From Prosthecobacter sp. (lineage in GTDB: Bacteria > Verrucomicrobiota > Verrucomicrobiia > Verrucomicrobiales > Verrucomicrobiaceae): a stretch of DNA of 64,000 nt. The stretch lies in assembly GCF_034366625.1 (NCBI RefSeq), contig NZ_JAXMIH010000010.1, positions 239,879 through 303,878 of the forward strand, read 5' to 3'. The position numbers were made by a program, and so were the translations under genes. Shown piece after piece: positions 46,972 to 55,179 of this stretch. Below the pieces are notes generated by a model. The model made no database searches, was not told where the DNA came from, and saw only the letters and a list, made by a program, of their open reading frames with translations. Positions within the stretch are counted from its first letter, which is position 1; the number at the start of each line of letters is the position of its first letter.

Positions 46972-48782
46972 CACGGTTTCGCGGCGGCAATGTCTTTATC
47001 CTTGGCCGGTTTCGGCTTGGCAGGCGCCGGTGCCTCACCAGCGGGTGCCGGCCTGCCACCACCGTTGATCGCCTCGATTTCAGATTTCTTTGGCAAAGTC
47101 AGCGCCACGGCTTCGCCGCCCTTCAAACCGTCCCTCACTTCGATGAACTCGTCATTGAACAGGCCGGTGTTGATCGCACGGCGCTCCAGGGTGCCGCTGT
47201 TGTTGATGTAGCAGAAGTGCTGGTCTTTCTCGACCTCCACAGACTGCACCGGCACGTAGAGCACATCGGCAAGCTGATCGACGATGATATCGACCTTGGC
47301 ATTCATGCCGGGCTTCATCCACGGGTGGTAGCCATTGATGTGAATCGTGCAGGGATAGACCTTCAAATTCGGTGTGTAGCGGCTGCTGGTGGAGTCCGGC
47401 AGGATGGCCAGCTCAGCGACGCGGCCGTCGAGCTCCTTGCCCGGCTCGGCATCGACGCGAACCTTCACCGGCTGGCCGATGCGCACCTTTTTGATTTGGG
47501 ACTCATGCACGTTCACCTTCACGCCCATCTGGCTCATGTCCGGGATGGTGAGCATCGTCTGGCGCAGGCGCACGGAAGCGCCCTCTTCGATAGGATAGTT
47601 GTAGTTGTAGTTGGAGCCGGCGTTTAGATCCCCGTAGGCGACGAGACCCGGCTGGGCGGCCTTGATGACGCAGGCTTTGAGCTGGTGTTCCAAAGCCTCG
47701 CGTTGGGTCAGCTCCATTTCGTAGCGACGCTTCGCGGTGGAGAACCTCGTCTCGGCCTGGGCCATGCGGGAACGGTTCGCACGGATCATGCGCTGGAGTT
47801 TGTTCAAAGCCTCCTGGTATCCTGCAACAAGGGTGGAGCACATCTTGCTGAACTCGTATTTCTTGAACAGGGCGAGCTGCGTCTCCGCCGTCTTCACCGC
47901 CAGCGCCACCTTTTCCAGCGTCACCTGATCGTTCTCAAGCTGCGCCTGGGCGATGTATTTCTTGTCGGCGAGACGTTTCGAGGCCTCCGCCTTCTGCTTG
48001 GCGACGGCAAGTTCGGAACGGCGCAGGAGCAGTTCATCCTCAAGCTGACGCCGCTTCTGCTGGGCTTCGCCGTCACTGGCCGCTTTCTGTTCCAGGAAAG
48101 GCGTGAAGTCGATGCGCTCCGAGGGCGTGGTAAGCGCGGCCTTTTTGGTTGCCGCAGGCTTGGCCTTGTCATCTGTCTTCGCTTTGGTCGTGTCTGTGGC
48201 AACGGGCGTGTTGGCCTGCGTTTCGAGCACATCGGCGTATTTTTCAAAGGCATTCACGTCCTTCGGCAAACCGGCGGTGCTCAGGATGGCGGCAGTGACA
48301 TCGCGCCCGAGGTATTTCTCGAAATCCATCAGGGCGAAGATCGCGGTCTGCTTCGTGTCGCGCACGAAGCTCTGGTTTTCGCTGCGCTGAATCTCGCGGT
48401 TCTCATCAGCGTCGATGTAGGCGGAAACGGTCGTCTGGAACTCGATCTCGTGATTCTGGATGCGTGTTTTGAGGTCAGTGTTGTCGAGTTCGATGAGCAC
48501 CTTGCCTTCTTTCACATCCTCTTCGGTGATGAGATAACCTTCCGGAATGAGGCTGAGAATTTTCGTGGGGATTTCGATCTCGCTCTTCACCGCAGTATTT
48601 TGAAGGGCGCGGATCTCACCGCCTTGCAGCACGTTGATCTCCAGCGGCCCGCGCTGAACCACAAAAGTGGCCACCTGCTCGGATTCATCCACACTGCCAG
48701 ACATGAGCCACCAGCCGGCACCGCTCAATGCGACGATGGTTGCTGCGGCGACAAGCCCCTTGATGGTCTTTCCCTTCTTCAT
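46971..48782 (-). CDS. HlyD/MacA-family periplasmic adaptor
   Basis: 603 residues from ATG 48782, which overlaps the stop of the upstream TolC-like gene; the longer frame starts inside that gene. One membrane helix (about 6-28), a lipoyl-like half (QRGPLEINVLQGGEIRALQ), an unusually long alpha-helical hairpin with an inserted Thr/Lys/Ala-rich segment (about 180-215), and barrel domains (TIPDMSQMGVKVNVHESQIKKV; IHINGYHPWMKPGMNAKVDI). It would bridge an inner-membrane ATPase complex and the outer-membrane channel. Longer than typical MacA (about 370 residues). Confidence 0.9.
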   Translation of the reverse strand: MKKGKTIKGLVAAATIVALSGAGWWLMSGSVDESEQVATFVVQRGPLEINVLQGGEIRALQNTAVKSEIEIPTKILSLIPEGYLITEEDVKEGKVLIELDNTDLKTRIQNHEIEFQTTVSAYIDADENREIQRSENQSFVRDTKQTAIFALMDFEKYLGRDVTAAILSTAGLPKDVNAFEKYADVLETQANTPVATDTTKAKTDDKAKPAATKKAALTTPSERIDFTPFLEQKAASDGEAQQKRRQLEDELLLRRSELAVAKQKAEASKRLADKKYIAQAQLENDQVTLEKVALAVKTAETQLALFKKYEFSKMCSTLVAGYQEALNKLQRMIRANRSRMAQAETRFSTAKRRYEMELTQREALEHQLKACVIKAAQPGLVAYGDLNAGSNYNYNYPIEEGASVRLRQTMLTIPDMSQMGVKVNVHESQIKKVRIGQPVKVRVDAEPGKELDGRVAELAILPDSTSSRYTPNLKVYPCTIHINGYHPWMKPGMNAKVDIIVDQLADVLYVPVQSVEVEKDQHFCYINNSGTLERRAINTGLFNDEFIEVRDGLKGGEAVALTLPKKSEIEAINGGGRPAPAGEAPAPAKPKPAKDKDIAAAKP

Positions 48783-50458
48783 TCTCCCTTTGGCTGTTCG
48801 TTTTTTAATACGTCCACCCACGAGCCGTCTTTCTCGATAAACAGGACGCCCATGTCACGCCAGAGCTGCAATCTCACCAGCGCATGATTGATCTGGGTGG
48901 AGACGATCAGGTCGCGCGTGGTGTTCATGTCGCGCTGTGCATCGACGAGGTCGATGGCCGTTCCCTGCCCCTCCGCGTTGAACGCTTCTTCGACCTCAAG
49001 ACGCGCGCTGCTGATCTCCAGGCCGCGTCTGGCCAGATCGTACTGTTTGCGCGCCACTTCAAGATCACGCCATCCCGATCTGACATCGCTGCGAACCTCC
49101 TCCTCGGCGAGTTCCAGTTCCCGCCTTGTGCGCTGCTCGGTCACCATGGAGGCGCGCAATGAGTTGCGCTCCGGCTTTGTATTCAGATTCAGATCAACGC
49201 CGAGGCCCAAGGTCGTGCTGCGATTCCGCGGTGTGAGCGAGAAGCCATTGCGATCCGGGTTGTCGAGAATGTTGTAATTCACCAGTGAGTTCACCGAGGG
49301 CAGAATGTCCTGCTTGGCGATCAACACACGGCGGCTGGCATCTTCCATGCGGTCCCGCGTATTCCATAGGTCCATGCGCGTGGTCAGCGCGGTGTCGATG
49401 GCCTCATCCAGTGTTCCCTTCGGATCATAGATTTCGAGATCACTCATGTCCTTGTAGTCCAGCACGATGCGTGCGGTCACAGGCAGGCCGAGCAGGATCT
49501 TCAAATCATCCAGCGCCTGCTCATAATTGCGTGTGGCGGTCAGCCAGCTTCGCTGGAAGCTGATCTGCGACTGCAACAGACGGCCGAGGGACGATTTGCT
49601 GCGCAGGTTTGCCTCCGCCATCGCCGTTTCACGCTGCACCACCGCGTTGAAAGCCATGTAGGCAATGTGGGCATTGCGGGCGGACTCACGCGTCTGGATC
49701 GTGCGGAAATACTGCGTCGCCACGTCCACCGCGAAGGTCTTGCGGTACTGCGTGAAGTTGCGGATGGCGTAGAGCACGTTGCGCTCTCCCTGCGTGAGCA
49801 CCTCCGAGGCCGCGAGATAGCCCGCGCCACGCAGCAGCGGCTGTGTGAGTGTGAATCCGAGCTCCGAGGCCCCGGAATCACGACCGCCGGTGAAGAAGCG
49901 GATGAAATCCGTTGTGAGATTGGTCGCGAGACGCGCTCCGGTGCGTGTCAGGGTGGAAAACCCAAGGTCGCCGCTTGTCGTCAGCGTGGAGGTGCGCACC
50001 AGGTTGTTCACGCCGCTTTGCACCTTCGTGCTGTCCAGCGTGCCTGAACCGCCTCCGGCAAAAATCGGCGTGTACTGCTGCCGCGTCAGCGTCAGATCCA
50101 GTGCGGAGAGATAAACGATCTCCTTTTGCAGCAGATAGTTGCGATTGCGATGCACCGCAAAGTTCAGCGCGTCCGCCAGGCTCACCACGCGGGCGTTGTC
50201 CTCCACGAAGGCCCGGTCTCCCAGGAAATCGACCTTGCCTGTGCTCTTGCGCAGTTCCTCCATCCGCACCGGCGGCGGTGGGGTGATGTCCAGGATCGCC
50301 TGCCCCGAATTCGGCACCTTGCTGGCTTTCTTGCGCAGCAGGCCAAAAACCTCCTTGTCCGCCCACTTTTTGTAGGATGCCGCCGTGCAGCCAGTCAGCA
50401 CCAGCGCAAGCAGCGTCATCGACGCGGCGGCAGGCTGGAAAAGGCGGTGTTTAGGCAT
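48779..50458 (-). CDS. TolC-family outer membrane efflux lipoprotein
   Basis: 559 residues. A lipoprotein signal (TLLALVLTGC, Cys24) is followed by the two outer-membrane-factor repeats with amphipathic helices (LADALNFAVHRNRNYLLQKE; ALDLTLTRQQYTPIFAGG; AEEEVRSDVRSGWRDLEVA; DLVDAQRDMNTTRDLIV). It would form the outer-membrane exit duct for the HlyD adaptor and ABC ATPase encoded directly downstream with 4-bp overlaps. First gene of that cluster. Confidence 0.92.
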   Translation of the reverse strand: MPKHRLFQPAAASMTLLALVLTGCTAASYKKWADKEVFGLLRKKASKVPNSGQAILDITPPPPVRMEELRKSTGKVDFLGDRAFVEDNARVVSLADALNFAVHRNRNYLLQKEIVYLSALDLTLTRQQYTPIFAGGGSGTLDSTKVQSGVNNLVRTSTLTTSGDLGFSTLTRTGARLATNLTTDFIRFFTGGRDSGASELGFTLTQPLLRGAGYLAASEVLTQGERNVLYAIRNFTQYRKTFAVDVATQYFRTIQTRESARNAHIAYMAFNAVVQRETAMAEANLRSKSSLGRLLQSQISFQRSWLTATRNYEQALDDLKILLGLPVTARIVLDYKDMSDLEIYDPKGTLDEAIDTALTTRMDLWNTRDRMEDASRRVLIAKQDILPSVNSLVNYNILDNPDRNGFSLTPRNRSTTLGLGVDLNLNTKPERNSLRASMVTEQRTRRELELAEEEVRSDVRSGWRDLEVARKQYDLARRGLEISSARLEVEEAFNAEGQGTAIDLVDAQRDMNTTRDLIVSTQINHALVRLQLWRDMGVLFIEKDGSWVDVLKNEQPKGE

Positions 50459-50598
50459 GAGTTCAGAGACCGGCTTAGACTGGGGCCGGAAGGTTGGTTT
50501 TGGGGGGCTGTGCTATACGGGCCGGCTGTCACCTGTCTATCGTTGGAGTGGACAAAACCTCTTGGCCTGACGAATACTCGCCGTTACTATTCGCCCCC

Positions 50599-51273
50599 AT
50601 GTCCGACCTGCCCAAAGTCGCTGAAACTGAAGAACTGCTCAAGCAGACCTCCGGATCGCCCCCGACCCGGAAAACGCTCATCGAGAAGCTCGACAATTGG
50701 GACGACTGGGCGAGCTGGGATGAGTTCTACCGCACCTACTCCGGCTTCGTCTTCCACGTCGCCCGCAAGACCGGCCTGAGCGACGATGAGGCCAGTGATG
50801 TCGTGCAGGAGACCTTCATCGGTGTCGCCAAGAACCTGCAGAAGAAGAAGTTCGACACCAGTCTCGGCTCCTTCAAATCCTTCCTCCTCAATCAAGCCCG
50901 CTGGCGCATTCTCGATCAATTCCGCCGCCGCAAGAAGCAGCAAAGCCGCGAGGCCAATCTCTACTCCGACGAAACCGAAGATCGCCGCACGCCGCCGATC
51001 GACCGCTGCGCCGATCCGAATGGTGTCGCTCTCGAAAAACTCTGGGAGAAGGAATGGCAGGACAAAGTGATGGACCTCGCCCTGCGCCGCGTGCGTGCGC
51101 TCGTTTCGCCACGTCAGTTCCAGATTTTCTCCTGCTATGTCATCAAAGGCTGGAGTCCCGAACGCGTGAAGAAGGAACTCGGTGTCAACGCCGCCCAGGT
51201 CTATCTCGCCAAGCATCGTGTCGGTCGCATTCTGAAACGCGAAGCGGCAAAGCTGGCGGAGACGGAGCAGTAA
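50599..51273 (+). CDS. ECF-like RNA polymerase sigma factor
   Basis: 224 residues from ATG 50599 (MSDLPKVAETEELLKQ); the frame is open upstream without family similarity. Sigma region 2 is SWDEFYRTYSGFVFHVARKT ... DEASDVVQETFIGVAKNL ... RWRILDQFRRRKKQ; region 4 is SPRQFQIFSCYVIKGWSPER with VKKELGVNAAQVYLAKHRVG. No region 3, so it belongs to the ECF class. No anti-sigma gene is adjacent. It is divergent from the exporter cluster (141 bp), whose control it might influence; that is inference. Confidence 0.9.
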   Translation: MSDLPKVAETEELLKQTSGSPPTRKTLIEKLDNWDDWASWDEFYRTYSGFVFHVARKTGLSDDEASDVVQETFIGVAKNLQKKKFDTSLGSFKSFLLNQARWRILDQFRRRKKQQSREANLYSDETEDRRTPPIDRCADPNGVALEKLWEKEWQDKVMDLALRRVRALVSPRQFQIFSCYVIKGWSPERVKKELGVNAAQVYLAKHRVGRILKREAAKLAETEQ

Positions 51274-51281
51274 GAGAGCTA

Positions 51282-51359
51282 GCGGTCAAGGCTTCGCCGT
51301 CAAAGGGTCAAGAAGGTGCCTTCTTGACCCTCTTGACGACGACTTGACCTCTTGACCGC
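51282..51359. repeat. Copy 3 of the GGTCAAGGCTTCGC repeat
   Basis: Ends are exact complements: GCGGTCAAG (51282-51290) and CTTGACCGC (51351-51359). Inside, GGGTCAAGAAGG (51305-51316) and CCTTCTTGACCC (51319-51330) form a perfect 12-bp stem with a 2-base loop. It begins eight bases after the sigma-factor stop. No T-run follows. Confidence 0.75.
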
Positions 51360-51394
51360 TGAAAGCGTCCGCATCTCCAACGCGTAGCCGTCTC

Positions 51395-52792
51395 ATGCGC
51401 CGCATCCTCACCTTCCTCCTCGCTGCCTCGTTCCTCCACGCCACCGATCCCGTTCCGCTCTTCATCGAAGGCTACGCCGGACAGCGCAGCGTCGCTCAGG
51501 GCGAGGAGATTCCGATTCACGTCAGCACCACCGCAGCGAAGTTTGAGATCGAAGTCACCCGCCTCGGTGCCAAACGTGAAGTCATGTGGAAAAAGGCCGA
51601 CGTGCCGGGCCAGGCGCATCCGGTGCCGGAAGATGCCTCCGCGAACGGCTGCCGCTGGCCGGAGAGCGTGCGCGTGCCCGTCGGTGCCGATTGGAAAAGC
51701 GGCTACTACGAGGTCGTCTTCCGCGCTGCTGATGCGGGCGGCAAATGGACGCATCGCGGCGCACGCACAGCCAGCAGCAGCGCATGGTTCATCGTGCGGC
51801 AGGCAAAGCCCGGCAGCACCTCGAAGATCCTGTTGCAGCTCTGCTCGAACACCTACAACGCCTACAACAACTGGGGCGGCTTCTCCGTGTATGCCTACAA
51901 CAGCCTCTCGAAGAACCAGGGCAGCCGCGTGAGCTTTGAGCGGCCCGGCCCGTCGCAATTCAGCCGCTGGGAGCTGCCCTTCGTCGTGTGGGCGGAGCAA
52001 AACGGTTACCTGCTCGAATTCGCCGCCAATGACGACCTCGAATTCCGCCCCGACATGCTCGCCAGCTACAAACTCGTCCTCAGTGTCGGCCACGACGAAT
52101 ACTGGAGCACGCCGATGCGCGACAACCTCGAAGGCTGGATCGCAAAAGGCGGCAACGTGGCCTTCTTCAGCGGCAACACCTGCTGCTGGCAGGTGCGCAG
52201 CGAGGCCGAGGGCCGCGCCTTCACCTGCTTCAAGCAGAACTACCACCTCGATCCCGTCTTCCAGACACGCGACTTCAAAACACTGAGCACCGCATGGAGT
52301 CATCACCTGCTCAAGCGCCCCGAGAATGAACTCACCGGCGTCGGCTTTCTCTGGGGCGGCTACATGCGCAGCCATGGCCAGTTCATGGACGGCGACGCCT
52401 CCTTCATCGTGCACCGCCCCGACCACTGGATCTACGCCGGCACCGGCCTGAAGCGCGGCGACCGCTTTGGCGCGAAGGACACCATCGTCGGCTACGAGTG
52501 CGACGGCTGCGAACTCGAATGGCGCGACGGCCTGCCCTTCGCCACGCACAAGGACGGCACACCGAAGACCTTCGAAGTCCTCGGCACCTGCCCCGTGCGC
52601 TGGCACCCCGACGATGTGGAGTGGTATGAGAAATGGGAGATCGGCCGCACCGGTGCCGCCTGCCTCGGCCTCTACACCAACACCGGCACCGTCTTCACCG
52701 CCGCCACCACCGACTGGGCACATGGTCTTCAGGGCAATGATGCAGCGGTGGTGCGCATCACGAAGAATGTGCTGGAGCGGCTGGGGAAGTGA
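51395..52792 (+). CDS. Secreted N,N-dimethylformamidase beta-subunit-like protein
   Basis: 465 residues with a signal peptide (RILTFLLAASFLHA). The body matches the family of proteins similar to the large subunit of N,N-dimethylformamidase: LQLCSNTYNAYNNWGG, SFERPGPSQF, LVLSVGHDEYWSTPMRDNLE, GGNVAFFSGNTCCWQVR. Family members occur as secreted proteins of unknown substrate, so the name reflects fold, not proven activity. An N-terminal beta-sandwich domain (about 20-120) precedes it. Stands alone between a repeat and the toxin-antitoxin-like pair. Confidence 0.85.
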   Translation: MRRILTFLLAASFLHATDPVPLFIEGYAGQRSVAQGEEIPIHVSTTAAKFEIEVTRLGAKREVMWKKADVPGQAHPVPEDASANGCRWPESVRVPVGADWKSGYYEVVFRAADAGGKWTHRGARTASSSAWFIVRQAKPGSTSKILLQLCSNTYNAYNNWGGFSVYAYNSLSKNQGSRVSFERPGPSQFSRWELPFVVWAEQNGYLLEFAANDDLEFRPDMLASYKLVLSVGHDEYWSTPMRDNLEGWIAKGGNVAFFSGNTCCWQVRSEAEGRAFTCFKQNYHLDPVFQTRDFKTLSTAWSHHLLKRPENELTGVGFLWGGYMRSHGQFMDGDASFIVHRPDHWIYAGTGLKRGDRFGAKDTIVGYECDGCELEWRDGLPFATHKDGTPKTFEVLGTCPVRWHPDDVEWYEKWEIGRTGAACLGLYTNTGTVFTAATTDWAHGLQGNDAAVVRITKNVLERLGK

Positions 52793-52846
52793 CGACACAT
52801 CCCGCCTGTTGACGACCGCTCACGAATTCGATATTCTCTCATAGTC

Positions 52847-53041
52847 ATGTCACTCACCCAGCTCAAACAAGAAGCCGTGGAACTCTCGCCCGCCGAGCAG
52901 AGCGAGTTGATTGCCTTTCTCGGCTCGATCCAAATCGCCGAGGACGACGATCTCCGCGCCGAGCTGACCCGCAAGATCGACGATACCAATCCGGCCAACT
53001 GGGTGGACTTGGATGACCTTCAGAAGCGCTGGGCCAACTGA
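52847..53041 (+). CDS. Antitoxin-like small protein
   Basis: 64 residues. The helical N-terminal half has an LSPAEQSELIAFLGSI motif, seen in many small addiction-module proteins, followed by an acidic linker and the tail NPANWVDLDDLQKRWAN, which would wrap the partner toxin. It starts five bases ahead of a RelE/ParE-like gene, the usual antitoxin-first order. Assignment rests on size, order and this motif; DNA binding is not obvious. Confidence 0.65.
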   Translation: MSLTQLKQEAVELSPAEQSELIAFLGSIQIAEDDDLRAELTRKIDDTNPANWVDLDDLQKRWAN

Positions 53042-53046
53042 TCCAA

Positions 53047-53331
53047 ATGATCGAGTATCGACTGCTCGTGGATTTGGAAGCGGTGGTCGAACTCGACAGC
53101 CTTCCCAAACGCGACCGTAGTCGGCTGCTGCTCTTTTTCGAGAAGCTGCGTTCCTACCCCGAGCATTACGCCTCCGCCGACGAGCGTGATGATCGTGGTC
53201 GCCGAATCGACATCGCCTCCCACGCCGGCTGGCTCATCTACTACTGGACCGACTTCGCCGACCGCCACGTCAAGATCATGAAAATCAGGCGTGTGGCGGG
53301 AGGAACACGCCTACAAGGAAGAAAAAAGTGA
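53047..53331 (+). CDS. RelE/ParE-like toxin
   Basis: 94 residues. The RelE/ParE-type pattern is visible: an N-terminal strand (MIEYRLLVDLEAVVELD), a helical pair (LPKRDRSRLLLFFEKLRSYP) and C-terminal strands with basic residues (GWLIYYWTDFADRHVKIMKI). Toxins of this family cleave mRNA at the ribosome or poison gyrase; which applies here is not clear. Its TGA overlaps the next gene's GTG by three bases, tying it to the immunity-like protein downstream. Confidence 0.65.
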   Translation: MIEYRLLVDLEAVVELDSLPKRDRSRLLLFFEKLRSYPEHYASADERDDRGRRIDIASHAGWLIYYWTDFADRHVKIMKIRRVAGGTRLQGRKK

Positions 53332-53792
53332 GCATGCATTTCATTAATCTTCCCGAAAACGACATTCAGCGTGCTTTGATGTCATGGACGTGGCTGCCGC
53401 TGGCCGGGAAGTCCGTGATCAGAGTCACGGCATTTGGTGATTTCTTCCTCGCCGATGAGAATGGAATCTGGTTTCTGGACAAACTTGATGGATGCCTGAC
53501 TCACGTCTGTGGAAGTGAATCAGAATTGGATTTTCTGCTTCAGAAGGAAGATGCGCAGGATCTATACCTGTTTGGTGGCTTTGTGGAGAAGTCTTACCGA
53601 GAAGGAATGCTCCTCAATGAAGGTCAGTGTTACGACTTCACGATCAGTCCTTTGCTCGGCGGTGTGCTCGAATACAAGAATGTCTGCGTTCGCAACTTCG
53701 TTGTGGCTGTCAGCCTCGCAGGACAGTTGCTTCAGAATATCAGGAGATTGCCAAATGATGCCAAAATCACCGGATTCACAGTCGCAAACTGA
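53328..53792 (+). CDS. DUF1851/Tdi1-like immunity protein
   Basis: 154 residues from a GTG at 53328, preferred over ATG 53334 because AAGGAAG lies six bases before it. The sequence (FGDFFLADENGIWFLDKLDG; LSPLLGG-like SPLLGGVLEYKNV; FVVAVSLAGQLLQNIRRLP) resembles the GAD-like/DUF1851 family, which includes T6SS immunity protein Tdi1. No effector gene is adjacent. The DNA at 53581-53640 is 45% GC (27 of 60), clearly below the flanking genes, suggesting recent acquisition. It overlaps the toxin-like gene. Confidence 0.7.
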   Translation: MSMHFINLPENDIQRALMSWTWLPLAGKSVIRVTAFGDFFLADENGIWFLDKLDGCLTHVCGSESELDFLLQKEDAQDLYLFGGFVEKSYREGMLLNEGQCYDFTISPLLGGVLEYKNVCVRNFVVAVSLAGQLLQNIRRLPNDAKITGFTVAN

Positions 53793-53821
53793 CTTTGAAT
53801 GACATGGAAAGCCATTCAAAG
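53793..53821 (+). terminator. Hairpin after the immunity-like gene (weak terminator candidate)
   Basis: CTTTGAATG (53793-53801) pairs exactly with CATTCAAAG (53813-53821) directly after the stop codon. The stem is AT-rich and no T-run follows, so it may be a leftover of insertion rather than a terminator. Confidence 0.35.
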
Positions 53822-53841
53822 CAAAGGGCGTTGGTTCAAAC

Positions 53842-55110
53842 ATGAAACACCTGCTCCTCTGCTTCGCGCTTGCGCAGTCCCTCCTTGCCGCAGAACGGCC
53901 CTCGGTGACAAAACCACGCCAGACCAGTGGCGACGCCGCCGTACAGCCAAAGTGGGACGAGACGCTCACGATCACCGTCGGTGTGAAGGACGCGGACATC
54001 ATTGGCAGTGACCAACGGGCAATTCAGTCGGCGGTGGATTATGTGGCGCGGCTGGGCGGCGGCACGGTGCGCATCAAGGCGGGCATGTATCGACTGCGAA
54101 ACGCCGTTTATCTGCAAAGCGGCGTCCACCTCATCGGCGAGGGCGACAAGACGCTGCTCATCAAGGAGCCATCCACCACGACGCCGCTGAAGCTCGACAG
54201 CGACTGGTATGACCAGGAGATCACGCTGCATGATGCCACGGGCTTCCGGGTGGGCGATGGTGTGTGCTTGCGGGCAAAGGATGCCAAGACGGGCAAGGAA
54301 ACCGTACTCAAGCGCACGCTGGTGGCCCGCAGCGGCAACCGCTTCAAGCTCGACAAGCCCCTGCGCGAGAACCTGTGGCAGATGAACGGCGCGACTTGCT
54401 CCACGCTGTTCCCGCTGCTCAGCGGTGAGTTCGTGGACGACGTGCGCATCGAGAATCTCGTGCTCGATGGCAATCGTGAGCACAATGCTGAGCTGGATGG
54501 CAATTACGCGGGCTGCATTTTCCTCCAGGACTGCAATCGCTTCCACATCAAGGGCGTCACCGCCCGCAACAACCACGGCGACGGCATCAGTTGGCAGATC
54601 TGCCATGATGTGATCGTCGAAAACTGCGTCAGCGAGAACAACAAAGGCCTCGGCCTGCATCCTGGCTCTGGCTCGCAGCGTCCCGTCATCCGCAACAACA
54701 CGCTGCGCGGCAACGACATCGGCATCTTCTTCTGCTGGGGCGTCAAATACGGCCTCGCGGAGAACAATCAGATCGAAGGCAACCGTGTCGGCATCTCCAT
54801 CGGCCACCGCGACACCGACAACCTCATCACCGCCAACACCATTCGCGGCAGCAAGCTCAACGGCGTCCTTTTTCGCCCCGAACGCGGCCCCGACTTCGCC
54901 GGGCATCGCAATCTCATCGAGAACAACACCTTCCTCGACAACGCCCCCGAAGGCGGAGCCGTCATCGACATCCAAGGCGGCACAGAGTCGATCACCATCC
55001 GCGACAACACCTTCACCGAAACCCGTGGCGGCAAACCTCGCGTGGCGGTGAAGCAGGGGCCGGACACGAAGCAGATCGTCGTTGAAGGCAGCAAGACGAA
55101 GGGATTGTGA
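53842..55110 (+). CDS. Secreted right-handed beta-helix protein (pectate lyase/NosD-like)
   Basis: 422 residues with a signal peptide (MKHLLLCFALAQSLLAA). The beta-helix starts at the IQSAVDYVARLGGGTVRIKA motif typical of Pectate_lyase_3/glycosidase folds and continues with N-x-x-x-x-N-x rungs (VIVENCVSENNKGLGLHPGS; PVIRNNTLRGNDIGIFF; LAENNQIEGNRVGISIG; LIENNTFLDNAPEGG). Catalytic residues cannot be named. The next gene, 69 bp on, encodes a secreted hydrolase, so both may act on the same polysaccharide. Confidence 0.85.
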   Translation: MKHLLLCFALAQSLLAAERPSVTKPRQTSGDAAVQPKWDETLTITVGVKDADIIGSDQRAIQSAVDYVARLGGGTVRIKAGMYRLRNAVYLQSGVHLIGEGDKTLLIKEPSTTTPLKLDSDWYDQEITLHDATGFRVGDGVCLRAKDAKTGKETVLKRTLVARSGNRFKLDKPLRENLWQMNGATCSTLFPLLSGEFVDDVRIENLVLDGNREHNAELDGNYAGCIFLQDCNRFHIKGVTARNNHGDGISWQICHDVIVENCVSENNKGLGLHPGSGSQRPVIRNNTLRGNDIGIFFCWGVKYGLAENNQIEGNRVGISIGHRDTDNLITANTIRGSKLNGVLFRPERGPDFAGHRNLIENNTFLDNAPEGGAVIDIQGGTESITIRDNTFTETRGGKPRVAVKQGPDTKQIVVEGSKTKGL

Positions 55111-55179
55111 TTGTCACTTCAGCGCGTTCGTGATGAACTTCGTCTGCTCGCGCCGTTTGAGTGCGGTCACTTTCCAACC

